Source: Bacteroidota bacterium (GTDB taxonomy: Bacteria > Bacteroidota > Bacteroidia > B-17B0 > Aurantibacillaceae). Taken from it: a stretch of 10,603 bases of DNA. The DNA lies in the NCBI GenBank assembly GCA_023433205.1, contig JAEZDS010000104.1, positions 1-10,603 on the forward strand, given 5' to 3'. Made by a program: the position numbers and the translations under genes. Every line of letters starts with the position of its first letter. Positions within the stretch are counted from its first letter, which is position 1. Below are positions 1 to 6,391 of this stretch, piece after piece. A model generated the notes under the pieces. It searched no databases. It was not told where the DNA came from and saw only the letters and a list, made by a program, of their open reading frames with translations.

Positions 1-725
1 GACTAAAACAGGATCAGGCGCTGATTAACCGAATGGGATTTAACAACAAAGGCGCCGAAGCGGCTGCCCGCCGACTCTCTAAACGTCCTAAGAACAGCCG
101 TCTGATCATTGGAGGTAATATTGGTAAAAACAAAATGACGGCAAATGAAAAAGCACTCGATGATTTTTTCTCCTGCTATAACACCCTGTACCCGCATGTA
201 GATTATTTTGTGGTGAATGTGTCTTCGCCAAACACCCCAAATCTTCGTGAATTACAGGAAAAAAAACCCCTCGCCGAGCTTTTGCAGGGCCTGCAGGCGG
301 TTAACCGGCGACAAAAAACACCAAAACCTGTTCTTCTTAAGATCGCTCCGGACCTGAACGAACAACAGCTCGACGATATCATTGAGATTGTAAAACTCAC
401 CGGACTTGCAGGAATAATAGCAACCAATACAACACTCGACCGCAGTGGCCTCAGCTGCACTGCAGAACAACTTGCGGCCATTGGTGCCGGCGGATTAAGC
501 GGAAAACCACTCAAAACAAAAAGCACCGAGGTGATCAGGTACCTGAAAACCCGTTCGGGCAACGCCTTCCCTGTAATTGGCGTGGGGGGTATTCACAGTG
601 CCGCCGATGCGCTCGAAAAAATCGAAGCCGGCGCTGACCTCGTGCAGCTTTATACCGGCTTTATTTATGAAGGGCCTCAATTGATCAGCAACATCAACAA
701 TGCACTTATAAATCAGCAATCATGA
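1..725 (+). CDS. pyrD: Dihydroorotate dehydrogenase (quinone), class 2, 5'-truncated by the window
   Basis: Oxidises dihydroorotate to orotate with FMN and passes the electrons to quinone, the fourth step of UMP synthesis. Class 2 enzymes sit on the inner face of the cytoplasmic membrane. The frame is open from the window edge (first whole codon at 3), so the Met at 33 is internal: the preceding codons read LKQDQALINR, which continues into MGFNNKGA as in PyrD. About 240 residues are visible against roughly 340 in the family, so about 100 N-terminal residues are missing. Counting from the Met at 33, motifs are NVSSPNTPNLRELQ (62-75, with the class 2 catalytic-base serine at S65), KIAPDL (103-108), ATNTTLDRSGL (130-140), GGLSGKPL (153-160) and the FMN phosphate-binding signature IGVGGIHSAADAL (182-194). 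YTGFIYEGP follows, as usual near the C-terminus. The TGA stop overlaps the next gene's ATG (ATGA at 722-725), implying cotranscription and coupled translation. No broken residues seen. Confidence 0.96.
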   Translation, partial: LKQDQALINRMGFNNKGAEAAARRLSKRPKNSRLIIGGNIGKNKMTANEKALDDFFSCYNTLYPHVDYFVVNVSSPNTPNLRELQEKKPLAELLQGLQAVNRRQKTPKPVLLKIAPDLNEQQLDDIIEIVKLTGLAGIIATNTTLDRSGLSCTAEQLAAIGAGGLSGKPLKTKSTEVIRYLKTRSGNAFPVIGVGGIHSAADALEKIEAGADLVQLYTGFIYEGPQLISNINNALINQQS

Positions 726-1579
726 TCAGGATCACAGAATGTCCGCGCGACGCCATGCAGGGTATCAAAGACTTTATCCCGACCCGCAAAAAGGCCGTCT
801 ACATCAACAGCCTGCTGAAATGTGGTTTTGACGTGATTGATTTTGGCAGCTTTGTTTCAGCAAAAGCCATTCCACAGATGCAGGACACTGCTGAAGTACT
901 GAAACAACTGGAGCTAGATAAAACCAGGAGTAAACTTCTGGCCATTGTAGCCAACGAAAGAGGGGCCGGCGATGCCTGTAGTTTTGAGGAGATCAGCTAC
1001 CTGGGATTTCCTTTTTCCATTTCAGAAACTTTCCAGCAGCGCAATACCAATTCTTCGATTATTGAATCCCTTAAAAGAGTGGAAGCCATTCAAAATCTCT
1101 GCAAAAAAAACAAAAAGGAGCTGGTGGTTTACATCTCAATGGCATTTGGTAACCCTTATGGCGATGAATGGGATCCTGAAATTGCCGCCAACTGGTGCAG
1201 GAAATTGCAGCAAACCGGCATCAGGAACCTGGCGCTGGCCGATACGGTAGGCTCTTCAACACCTGAAACCATCACTTCATTGTTTGGCATGTTAATTCCT
1301 GAGTTTCAGGAGATTGATCTTGGCGCTCACCTGCATTCAACAAGTGAAAAGGCAAGAGAAAAGATCCATGCTGCTTACTCCAGCGGGTGCCGCAATTTTG
1401 ATGTAGCACTTTATGGTTTTGGGGGTTGCCCCATGGCCACCGATAAACTCACAGGCAACCTCGCCACGCAGCAGCTATTAGAATACGTGGTGGAAAATCA
1501 AATTGAGACGCAATTAGATCTCCATGCACTGAACGCAGCTTCCAAAGAAAGTCTGCAGATATTTAACCAATATCACTAA
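722..1579 (+). CDS. Hydroxymethylglutaryl-CoA lyase (HMG-CoA lyase family)
   Basis: Predicted to cleave 3-hydroxy-3-methylglutaryl-CoA into acetoacetate and acetyl-CoA, the last step of leucine breakdown. It is a soluble TIM-barrel enzyme of the DRE-TIM/HMGL-like family that needs a divalent metal. At 285 residues it is full length. Visible motifs: ECPRDAMQG (6-14, with the R9-D10 pair), IDFGSFVSAKAIPQM (39-53), ISMAFGNPYGD (138-148), LADTVGSSTPE (172-182), metal ligands H203 and H205 in GAHLHS, the catalytic-loop cysteine C236 in GFGGCP, and N246 in GNLAT. Compared with the human enzyme as I remember it, the Glu of IETTSF is Asp here (D40), as in other Bacteroidota copies, and the Glu of GNLATE is Gln here (Q250). 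Both deserve checking. The start at 722 is set by the 4-base overlap with pyrD, and translation is probably coupled. A hairpin terminator follows within 20 bp. Related lyases (for example 2-isopropylmalate synthase-like) are less likely because of the GFGGCP loop and the short length. Confidence 0.93.
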   Translation: MIRITECPRDAMQGIKDFIPTRKKAVYINSLLKCGFDVIDFGSFVSAKAIPQMQDTAEVLKQLELDKTRSKLLAIVANERGAGDACSFEEISYLGFPFSISETFQQRNTNSSIIESLKRVEAIQNLCKKNKKELVVYISMAFGNPYGDEWDPEIAANWCRKLQQTGIRNLALADTVGSSTPETITSLFGMLIPEFQEIDLGAHLHSTSEKAREKIHAAYSSGCRNFDVALYGFGGCPMATDKLTGNLATQQLLEYVVENQIETQLDLHALNAASKESLQIFNQYH

Positions 1580-1597
1580 CTTAAAACCTCATGACAT

Positions 1598-1630
1598 AAA
1601 AAAAGCTGTCTGAAACAGGCAGCTTTTTTC
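1598..1630. terminator. Bidirectional intrinsic terminator between convergent genes
   Basis: Seen directly: arms at 1599-1612 and 1616-1629 pair over 14 bp with a 3-base loop (AAA). The only non-Watson-Crick position is T1609 opposite G1619, which is a U-G wobble on the + strand transcript. The stem is GC-rich toward the loop (AGCTG/CAGCT) and has six A/T pairs at its base. It therefore ends in a U-run when transcribed in either direction. It lies 18 bp after the lyase stop and 17 bp before the end of the convergent M23 gene, so it should serve both transcripts. Confidence 0.9.
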
Positions 1631-1646
1631 TAATTCGGTAATTCCG

Positions 1647-2636
1647 TCAGATCTTCAGTTTTTGACCGATCTGCAGAACCGAAGTACGTTTTAATCCGTT
1701 CTTGGCGCAAAGCGAACTAATGGAGGTACCGCTCCGGGCTGCAATGCGTCCAAGCGTATCTCCCTTTTTTACACGGTAGATCTTGCCTTTAACCGGATAT
1801 CCCATATCGCGCATATGCCTTGCATGCAGGGCGCGGAGGTCGTATTTATTGTTTACATCTTTTTTGGTGAGCACAAACGTGTTCGAGCGGATGTCTCCAG
1901 TCTCAAAATCAATAATATCCTGCGGATCAATTGCCTGGCCAAGGTACCTAAACTCAAAGTGTAAGTGACTTCCTGTGCTTCTTCCGGTATTTCCTCCCAG
2001 CCCAAGCAGCGTTCCTGCCGAAACCTGATCGCCAGACTGAACCAGTATTTTTGAAAGATGGGCGTAAACTGTTTCCAGACCGTTATTATGGCGAACGATC
2101 ACACAATTACCGTATCCCCTATAGTATTTGGCGCACCTTACCATACCATCAAACACACTTTGAACGGTATCTCCTATCTGTAACTTGATGTCGGTGCCGA
2201 AATGCGGGCGCTTTTTTCTCCAGCCAAATACGCTGGTAAGTCTGGTTCCTCTGTATGGCAGAACAAAACAATTATCGTTGCCCGCGGTCAGGAGTATCTC
2301 AACACTGTCTTCTTTAAAAGCTTCTTTGAAATTGTAAGGGTGGGCCCGGTCGGTATCCCAGCTTGAATAAAGGTCATGACTGGGAAAATCGATCACCAGT
2401 GAATCAGGACTAAACTCCTCTTCATCTAATGACTCTTCAAGACCAGCCGTGTTTACCGCAAACTCAGTAGTGTCTGCTTTTTTGGCTTTATTCTTTTTGT
2501 CGTCTCCCGGCTTCTTTTCGTCAGGATTGAAGGCGTTCGCCGTTAACCCAATGAACAACAAGCAGATAACTGCTATTATTTGTAGTACCTTTCTCAGTTT
2601 CTCTGTGTGAATTACAAAGATTGCGCTTTTTGCCAT
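1647..2636 (-). CDS. Secreted M23-family peptidase with C-terminal LysM domain
   Basis: Probable zinc endopeptidase acting on peptidoglycan cross-bridges in the periplasm, held to the wall by LysM. I prefer the ATG at 2634-2636 (329 residues): it gives MAKSAIFVIHTEKLRK, then the hydrophobic stretch VLQIIAVICLLFIGL and a cleavage-like ANA-F. An in-frame ATG at 2685-2687 would add 17 residues, but that DNA is AT-rich and full of inverted repeats. In the 329-residue numbering, an acidic/lysine-rich linker spans about 37-95. The M23 core runs from about 125 to 245, with HFGTD (H145, D149), H193 in VYAHLS, and HLHFE (H224, H226), so the zinc ligands and catalytic His are all present. LysM lies at about 286-329 (YRVKKGDTLGRIAARSGTS, ending IGQKLKI). 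It converges on the lyase and shares its terminator. Its job could be division or envelope remodelling, but the sequence does not say which. Confidence 0.93.
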   Translation of the reverse strand: MAKSAIFVIHTEKLRKVLQIIAVICLLFIGLTANAFNPDEKKPGDDKKNKAKKADTTEFAVNTAGLEESLDEEEFSPDSLVIDFPSHDLYSSWDTDRAHPYNFKEAFKEDSVEILLTAGNDNCFVLPYRGTRLTSVFGWRKKRPHFGTDIKLQIGDTVQSVFDGMVRCAKYYRGYGNCVIVRHNNGLETVYAHLSKILVQSGDQVSAGTLLGLGGNTGRSTGSHLHFEFRYLGQAIDPQDIIDFETGDIRSNTFVLTKKDVNNKYDLRALHARHMRDMGYPVKGKIYRVKKGDTLGRIAARSGTSISSLCAKNGLKRTSVLQIGQKLKI

Positions 2637-2641
2637 AATTA

Positions 2642-2649
2642 CAAATCTA
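2642..2649 (-). promoter_or_regulatory. Possible Bacteroidota -7 element (TAGATTTG) just upstream of the M23 gene
   Basis: Read on the - strand, TAGATTTG matches the Bacteroidota -7 consensus TAnnTTTG exactly and ends five bases before the preferred ATG at 2636. I see no clear -33 TTG box at the expected distance. If this element is used, the transcript would begin at or within a few bases of the start codon, giving a leaderless or nearly leaderless mRNA. A chance match in AT-rich DNA is possible. Confidence 0.35.
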
Positions 2650-2662
2650 TAATAACGGTATA

Positions 2663-2701
2663 CTGTTAAAGTTATTAACAGTTGCATTTTGTTAACGTTA
2701 A
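2663..2701. promoter_or_regulatory. Cluster of GTTAA/TTAAC inverted repeats upstream of the M23 gene
   Basis: Seen directly: a perfect 7-bp inverted repeat CTGTTAA/TTAACAG with a 5-base spacer (2663-2681), followed 10 bases later by the 10-bp palindrome TTAACGTTAA (2692-2701). The same GTTAA core therefore recurs four times in 39 bases. This could be an operator for the M23 gene, a weak terminator for the gene upstream, or both. The cluster overlaps the alternative 5' extension of the M23 reading frame, which is one reason the shorter start is preferred. Confidence 0.4.
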
Positions 2702-2737
2702 TGTGTTGATTTTCGACAAATTAAACGAAAGTCCCGA

Positions 2738-3235
2738 CTAAAATTCAAATTTTAATGACGGAGCCTTACAATCCGACCGGGAAGTTTGGGTCTTCCCATC
2801 TACCTGAAGATGAACAATATTCATCTGCCCCGGAAGATAATCACAAAGGATACTGTTAAAAACCGCCACCTGCACCGGCTTCTGCACCAACTCTGCCTCA
2901 AGGAATAACCAGGTTGACTCTTCCTCGTGTTGAAAACCTATCACTTTGTAATTCAAAGGTTTATAATTAACGGTTAACTTAAGTCTTTCGGCAAGATACC
3001 TGGAAAGATACAGTTGCAGGCTGTCTTTATCGGGAGGATTAAGCAGATCTGTTCTTTCGCCGCGCAACTTTCCCAGGGCGTCTTCAAGATCGTTGCTGAA
3101 CATCTTTACCGTACCCTGAATGGCCTTTTCATTCGTATTGTACTTAAGGTCTGTAACACTCAGGTAGAACGGATGGCCCATACCCGGCCCTAAAAAACAC
3201 AAAAGAACTATAATTATCTGTATTTTCTGGCCCAT
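2738..3235 (-). CDS. DUF6702-like small secreted protein
   Basis: A 165-residue exported protein of unknown function. The chosen start (ATG at 3233-3235) gives MGQKIQIIIVLLCFLGPGMG, a compact signal peptide, followed by a mature N-terminus HPFYLSVTDLKYN. That HPFY(V/L)S(V/L)T opening, the FSNDLEDAL segment and the late QMNIVHLQVDGK segment match what I remember of the DUF6702 family of Bacteroidota. The family match is from memory, not a search. An upstream in-frame ATG at 3290-3292 would add 19 non-signal-like residues and overlap the start of the divergent HupE gene, so I rejected it. The predicted fold is mostly beta strands. No cysteine pair, metal-binding cluster or enzyme motif is obvious. 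Only 15 bp separate this start from the divergent HupE start. This family often sits beside HupE/UreJ and M1 genes, as far as I recall, suggesting a shared process. Confidence 0.8.
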   Translation of the reverse strand: MGQKIQIIIVLLCFLGPGMGHPFYLSVTDLKYNTNEKAIQGTVKMFSNDLEDALGKLRGERTDLLNPPDKDSLQLYLSRYLAERLKLTVNYKPLNYKVIGFQHEEESTWLFLEAELVQKPVQVAVFNSILCDYLPGQMNIVHLQVDGKTQTSRSDCKAPSLKFEF

Positions 3236-3250
3236 TAAGCCGCTAAGATA

Positions 3251-3841
3251 ATGAATGCTTTTACTGTATGGTTTGAAACCGGCCTGCTGCACATATTAGA
3301 TATCAGTGCTTACGACCACCTAATGTTTGTAAGCCTTGTTGCCCTTTCGTATTCCCTGTCTGACTGGAAAAAGCTGCTGCTGCTGGTTACCGCCTTCACC
3401 TTTGGTCATTCGCTTACACTGGCCATGAGTGTAATTCAAAACCTGCAGCTGCCGGTTGCGCTTATTGAAGCCGGCATAGCATTAAGCATTTTAATTGCAG
3501 GGATCTTTGTGCTGTTGAATATGCGCAGCAGATCAAACACTGGCGGTGGTACTGTCTATTTTATTACGTTGCTGTTTGGATTATTGCACGGCCTGGGCTT
3601 CTCATTTCTCCTGCGGTCACTTTTAGGGAACGAACAAAGCATATTTTTGCCGCTCCTGTATTTTAACCTTGGTATTGAGGCCGGACAGCTTATTATACTA
3701 GCCCTGGTGTTGCTAATTTCTTTACTTTTAAGCCGATTAAACACCTCATATTTCAGGATTTTCAAAATTACGCTTGTATGCCTTATCACACTAATCGCTT
3801 TAAAAATATGCGCCGAACGTTTTGTGCAGTTATTTTCCTGA
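3251..3841 (+). CDS. HupE/UreJ_2-family integral membrane protein
   Basis: A 196-residue, very hydrophobic protein with about six to seven predicted membrane helices. HupE and UreJ relatives are linked to nickel uptake for hydrogenase or urease. This Bacteroidota branch (HupE_UreJ_2 type) has no established substrate. Conserved features visible are H14, D22 and H23 in HILDISAYDHLMF, FTFGHSLTLA (H53), FGLLHGLGFS (H113) and FNLGIEAGQL (N139, E143, Q146). The in-membrane His/Asp/Glu residues would suit binding of a transition metal. No hydrogenase or urease gene is visible here, so nickel is not assured. The ATG at 3251 gives a normal family N-terminus. The 3' end overlaps the M1 peptidase gene by 34 bases (from its preferred start at 3808), so the two are likely cotranscribed and translationally coupled. 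Confidence 0.88.
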   Translation: MNAFTVWFETGLLHILDISAYDHLMFVSLVALSYSLSDWKKLLLLVTAFTFGHSLTLAMSVIQNLQLPVALIEAGIALSILIAGIFVLLNMRSRSNTGGGTVYFITLLFGLLHGLGFSFLLRSLLGNEQSIFLPLLYFNLGIEAGQLIILALVLLISLLLSRLNTSYFRIFKITLVCLITLIALKICAERFVQLFS

Positions 3842-6156
3842 ACCTTGTAAGCCTGTGGGGTATTGCCCAGAATCACCAGAACAATCCCAAATCAAACCAC
3901 GGCAATAAGTTTGAACAGCTGGGAACCATTTTGCCAACACCCAGCGTTTACCGCAATGCAGCAGGGGCGCCGGGCGCACAATACTGGCAGCAAAAGGCTG
4001 ATTATGATATCACTGCCAGGCTTGATGAAAATGACCTGCGACTTCACGGGGAAGAAACCATCACTTATCACAACAATAGTCCTGATTTTTTACCATACCT
4101 GTGGCTCCAGCTCGACGAGAACCAGCATGACCCTGAAAATGAGGTCAACTATTTTGATCAGAATAAACTCACGCCTCCCTACACAGAACAGGCAATGAGG
4201 GGTTTGCGTACCAGAGAAAACCTTAAAGACCTGGGTGTTAAGATAGAAGCAGTAAAAGATGCTAACGGCAAGCCCCTGCCCTATACTATCAATGGCAGCA
4301 TGATGCGCATTGACCTGCCCCAAGCAGTGGCACCAAAATCAAAAGTAAAATTCAGCGTTAAATGGAATTACAAGCTGATCAACCGCACCATGTATGGCGG
4401 CAGAGGGGGGTATGAGTATTTTCCTGAGGACGGTAATCATCTTTTTACCATGACTCAGTGGTATCCGCGCATGTGTGTGTACAGTGACTTTCAGGGATGG
4501 CAGAACAAACAATTTACAGGAAGGGGTGAATTTGCTCTGGCTTTCGGGAATTTTAAGGTGAAGATGACCGTACCCGCCGATCACCTGGTTTGTTCAACGG
4601 GCGAGTGCCAAAACTACAGTGAGGTACTGTCTCCTGCATTATACAAACGCTGGCAGCAGGCACAAAAGGTAAACGAGCCTTTAGAGATAGCCACGCTTGA
4701 AGAAGCTAGAGAAAAGGAGAAGAACCGCAGCAAGGGCACAAAAACCTGGGTCTTTAAAGCAGACAGTGTGCGGGATTTTGCCTGGGGAAGTTCCAGGAAA
4801 TTTATCTGGGATGCGATGCCTGTTGATTGTGAAGGACGAAGGGTGATGTGTATGAGCTTTTATGGCAAAGAGGCCTATGGACTTTACCGCAAATATTCAA
4901 CAAAGGTGGTGGCTCACACAATCAAAACTTACTCGAAATACACCATCCCCTACCCCTACCCTGTAGCCCAAAGTATTGAAGCTGCCAACGGTATGGAGTA
5001 TCCAATGATCTGTTTTAATTTCGGGCGCACCGAAAAAGATGGCACCTATGCTGAAGGCACAAAAAACGGGATGATCCTGGTGATCATTCACGAGGTGGGA
5101 CACAACTTTTTTCCCATGATCATTAACAGCGACGAAAGGCAGTGGAGCTGGATGGATGAGGGCATGAATACCTTTGTTCAGTTTCTAACTGAAAGGGAAT
5201 TCGACGCGGCATACCCTTCGGGTCGCGGTCCTGCACACAAAATTGTTGACTACATGCGTTTGCCCAAAGATCAGCTCGAACCTATCATGGTAAACAGCGA
5301 GAACATCATTCATTTTGGTCCGAACGCTTACGGTAAACCGGCCACGGCTTTGAACATTCTCCGTGAAACCGTTATGGGCCGCAAATTATTTGATTACGCT
5401 TTTAAACAATACTGCACCCGGTGGGCCTTCAAACATCCTGAACCTGCTGATTTTTTCCGGTGTATGGAAGATGCCAGCGCAGTGGATCTTGACTGGTTCT
5501 GGCGGGGATGGTTTTACGACACTGATCCCGTTGATATTGCCATTGACACCGTTAAAGCCTGGCGTATTGAAAAAGGGAAAAAGGTCCCTGAAAAATTTGA
5601 TACGATCAGGCAAAAACCTGTGGCCGCAAACTTCGATTATATCACAAACATCAGAAACCGAGAAGAAGGGATTGTTCCGTATATTGACAGGGATACAACA
5701 TTGAGAGACTTTTACTACAGATATAAAGCACCTGCTGAAACACCTTCCGAGATAAAGAACAGGTACGAAAATCTGCAGGCTGCCTCCGATTCTGCCCTGG
5801 CAATCTACAACGGCAGGTATGTTTATGAACTTACTTTCTCAAACAAGGGCGGACTGGTTATGCCACTGATCATTAAATTCAATTACTCCGATGGTAGCAG
5901 CGACATTGAAAGAATAGGCGCCTATGTCTGGAGAAAAGATGAAAAAAAGGTGATCAAAACTTTTCTGAAAGATAAAAAAGTGGCTTCTATCGAACTTGAT
6001 CCTTACAAAGAAACGGCTGACATTGATGAAAAGAACAACAACTGGAACCTCAAAGAAGAACCGGGTAAATTTGAATTGTTTAAAGCAGGTAACGGTCCTG
6101 CCAGAGGGCAAAGTTCGGGCAGTAATCGTATGCAGAAATCAAAAGCTGTAAAATAG
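3808..6156 (+). CDS. Exported M1-family zinc metallopeptidase
   Basis: Predicted aminopeptidase of the M1 (gluzincin) family, exported to the periplasm or surface. The preferred ATG at 3808 (782 residues) opens with MRRTFCAVIFLNLVSLWGIAQ, a signal peptide. The in-frame ATG at 3778 adds only MPYHTNRFKN, which spoils it. Catalytic parts are intact (numbering from 3808): zinc motif H428-E429-V-G-H432, third ligand E451 after exactly 18 residues (HExxH-x18-E), and the transition-state tyrosine Y508 in NAYGKPATAL. The GAMEN exopeptidase loop is replaced by NGMEYP (394-399), keeping the Met-Glu pair. VRDFAWGSSRKFIWDAM precedes it in the beta domain. The C-terminal ~180 residues form an extra domain with a lysine-rich tail and no T9SS sorting signal, so it should not use that secretion route. 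Its start lies inside the HupE gene, hence one operon. No terminator with a T-run is seen after it. Confidence 0.94.
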   Translation: MRRTFCAVIFLNLVSLWGIAQNHQNNPKSNHGNKFEQLGTILPTPSVYRNAAGAPGAQYWQQKADYDITARLDENDLRLHGEETITYHNNSPDFLPYLWLQLDENQHDPENEVNYFDQNKLTPPYTEQAMRGLRTRENLKDLGVKIEAVKDANGKPLPYTINGSMMRIDLPQAVAPKSKVKFSVKWNYKLINRTMYGGRGGYEYFPEDGNHLFTMTQWYPRMCVYSDFQGWQNKQFTGRGEFALAFGNFKVKMTVPADHLVCSTGECQNYSEVLSPALYKRWQQAQKVNEPLEIATLEEAREKEKNRSKGTKTWVFKADSVRDFAWGSSRKFIWDAMPVDCEGRRVMCMSFYGKEAYGLYRKYSTKVVAHTIKTYSKYTIPYPYPVAQSIEAANGMEYPMICFNFGRTEKDGTYAEGTKNGMILVIIHEVGHNFFPMIINSDERQWSWMDEGMNTFVQFLTEREFDAAYPSGRGPAHKIVDYMRLPKDQLEPIMVNSENIIHFGPNAYGKPATALNILRETVMGRKLFDYAFKQYCTRWAFKHPEPADFFRCMEDASAVDLDWFWRGWFYDTDPVDIAIDTVKAWRIEKGKKVPEKFDTIRQKPVAANFDYITNIRNREEGIVPYIDRDTTLRDFYYRYKAPAETPSEIKNRYENLQAASDSALAIYNGRYVYELTFSNKGGLVMPLIIKFNYSDGSSDIERIGAYVWRKDEKKVIKTFLKDKKVASIELDPYKETADIDEKNNNWNLKEEPGKFELFKAGNGPARGQSSGSNRMQKSKAVK

Positions 6157-6185
6157 TAAGCCTTCATTCCGGGCGCCCTAACGTC

Positions 6186-6206
6186 ACTCCGGGCTTGACC
6201 CGGAGT
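6186..6206. repeat. Perfect hairpin within the intergenic repeat region
   Basis: Arms ACTCCGGG (6186-6193) and CCCGGAGT (6199-6206) are perfect complements, with loop CTTGA. Six of the eight pairs are G-C. It starts 29 bp after the M1 stop codon, so it could protect or end that transcript. Confidence 0.75.
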
Positions 6207-6285
6207 CTATATCCGTCCTGACCCGTAATCTAGACCCGCCAGTGACCCGCGTTTATCGCCGGCTCAGTACACGGTATCGGCATAG

Positions 6286-6305
6286 ATTCCGGCATGCGCC
6301 GGAAT
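6286..6305. repeat. Second perfect hairpin within the intergenic repeat region
   Basis: Arms ATTCCGGC (6286-6293) and GCCGGAAT (6298-6305) pair perfectly over 8 bp around the 4-base loop ATGC. The arms share the TCCGG core with the hairpin at 6186-6206, and a weaker TCCGG/CCGGA pair follows at 6311-6328. This supports a single repeat family copied several times. Confidence 0.75.
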
Positions 6306-6391
6306 GACTGTCCGGTATGGAAGCCGGAATGGCGATCGGTTGAGGTGGTAAGGAATGACGTTACCTCCTGAACGTGTTCCCGAATTTGTCA

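Larger units (their letters stand above)
6164..6360. repeat. Decayed GC-rich palindromic intergenic repeat region
   Basis: The spacer between the convergent M1 and giant-protein genes is GC-rich and non-coding, built from related motifs. Forward-type CATTCCGGG (6165), CACTCCGGG (6185) and GATTCCGGC (6285) occur to the left. Complementary-type CCGGAATGA (6299), CCGGAATGG (6324) and GGAATGACG (6352) occur to the right. TGACCCG recurs at 6196, 6219 and 6243, that is, at 23- and 24-base steps. This pattern resembles the short palindromic, REP- or MITE-like repeats (CATTCCGG...CCGGAATGACG type) scattered between genes in many bacteria. It looks degenerate. It may act as a structural barrier or weak bidirectional terminator, but there is no T-run. 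Confidence 0.7.

Noticed and set aside
33..725. pyrD starting at the Met at 33
   Set aside because: The frame is open to the window edge and the codons before 33 read as conserved PyrD sequence (QALINR then MGFNN), so the gene is truncated by the window rather than starting there.
2637..2687. 17-residue N-terminal extension of the M23 peptidase
   Set aside because: It would place YRYYRFV-type residues before an already adequate signal peptide, and the DNA is AT-rich with inverted repeats typical of a regulatory region.
3236..3292. 19-residue N-terminal extension of the DUF6702-like protein
   Set aside because: The extension is not signal-peptide-like and overlaps the start of the divergent HupE gene; the Met at 3235 is directly followed by a good signal peptide.
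3778..3807. 10-residue N-terminal extension of the M1 peptidase
   Set aside because: It adds polar residues before the basic start MRRTF of the signal peptide, and the DNA is fully explained as HupE coding sequence.
6164..6360. CRISPR array
   Set aside because: The TGACCCG repeats are only 23-24 bases apart, short and degenerate, with no conserved repeat of CRISPR length, no unique spacers and no cas genes nearby.
6157..6391. Intrinsic terminator for the convergent M1 and giant-protein genes
   Set aside because: Strong hairpins exist, but none is followed by a T-run on either strand, so I list them as repeats rather than terminators.
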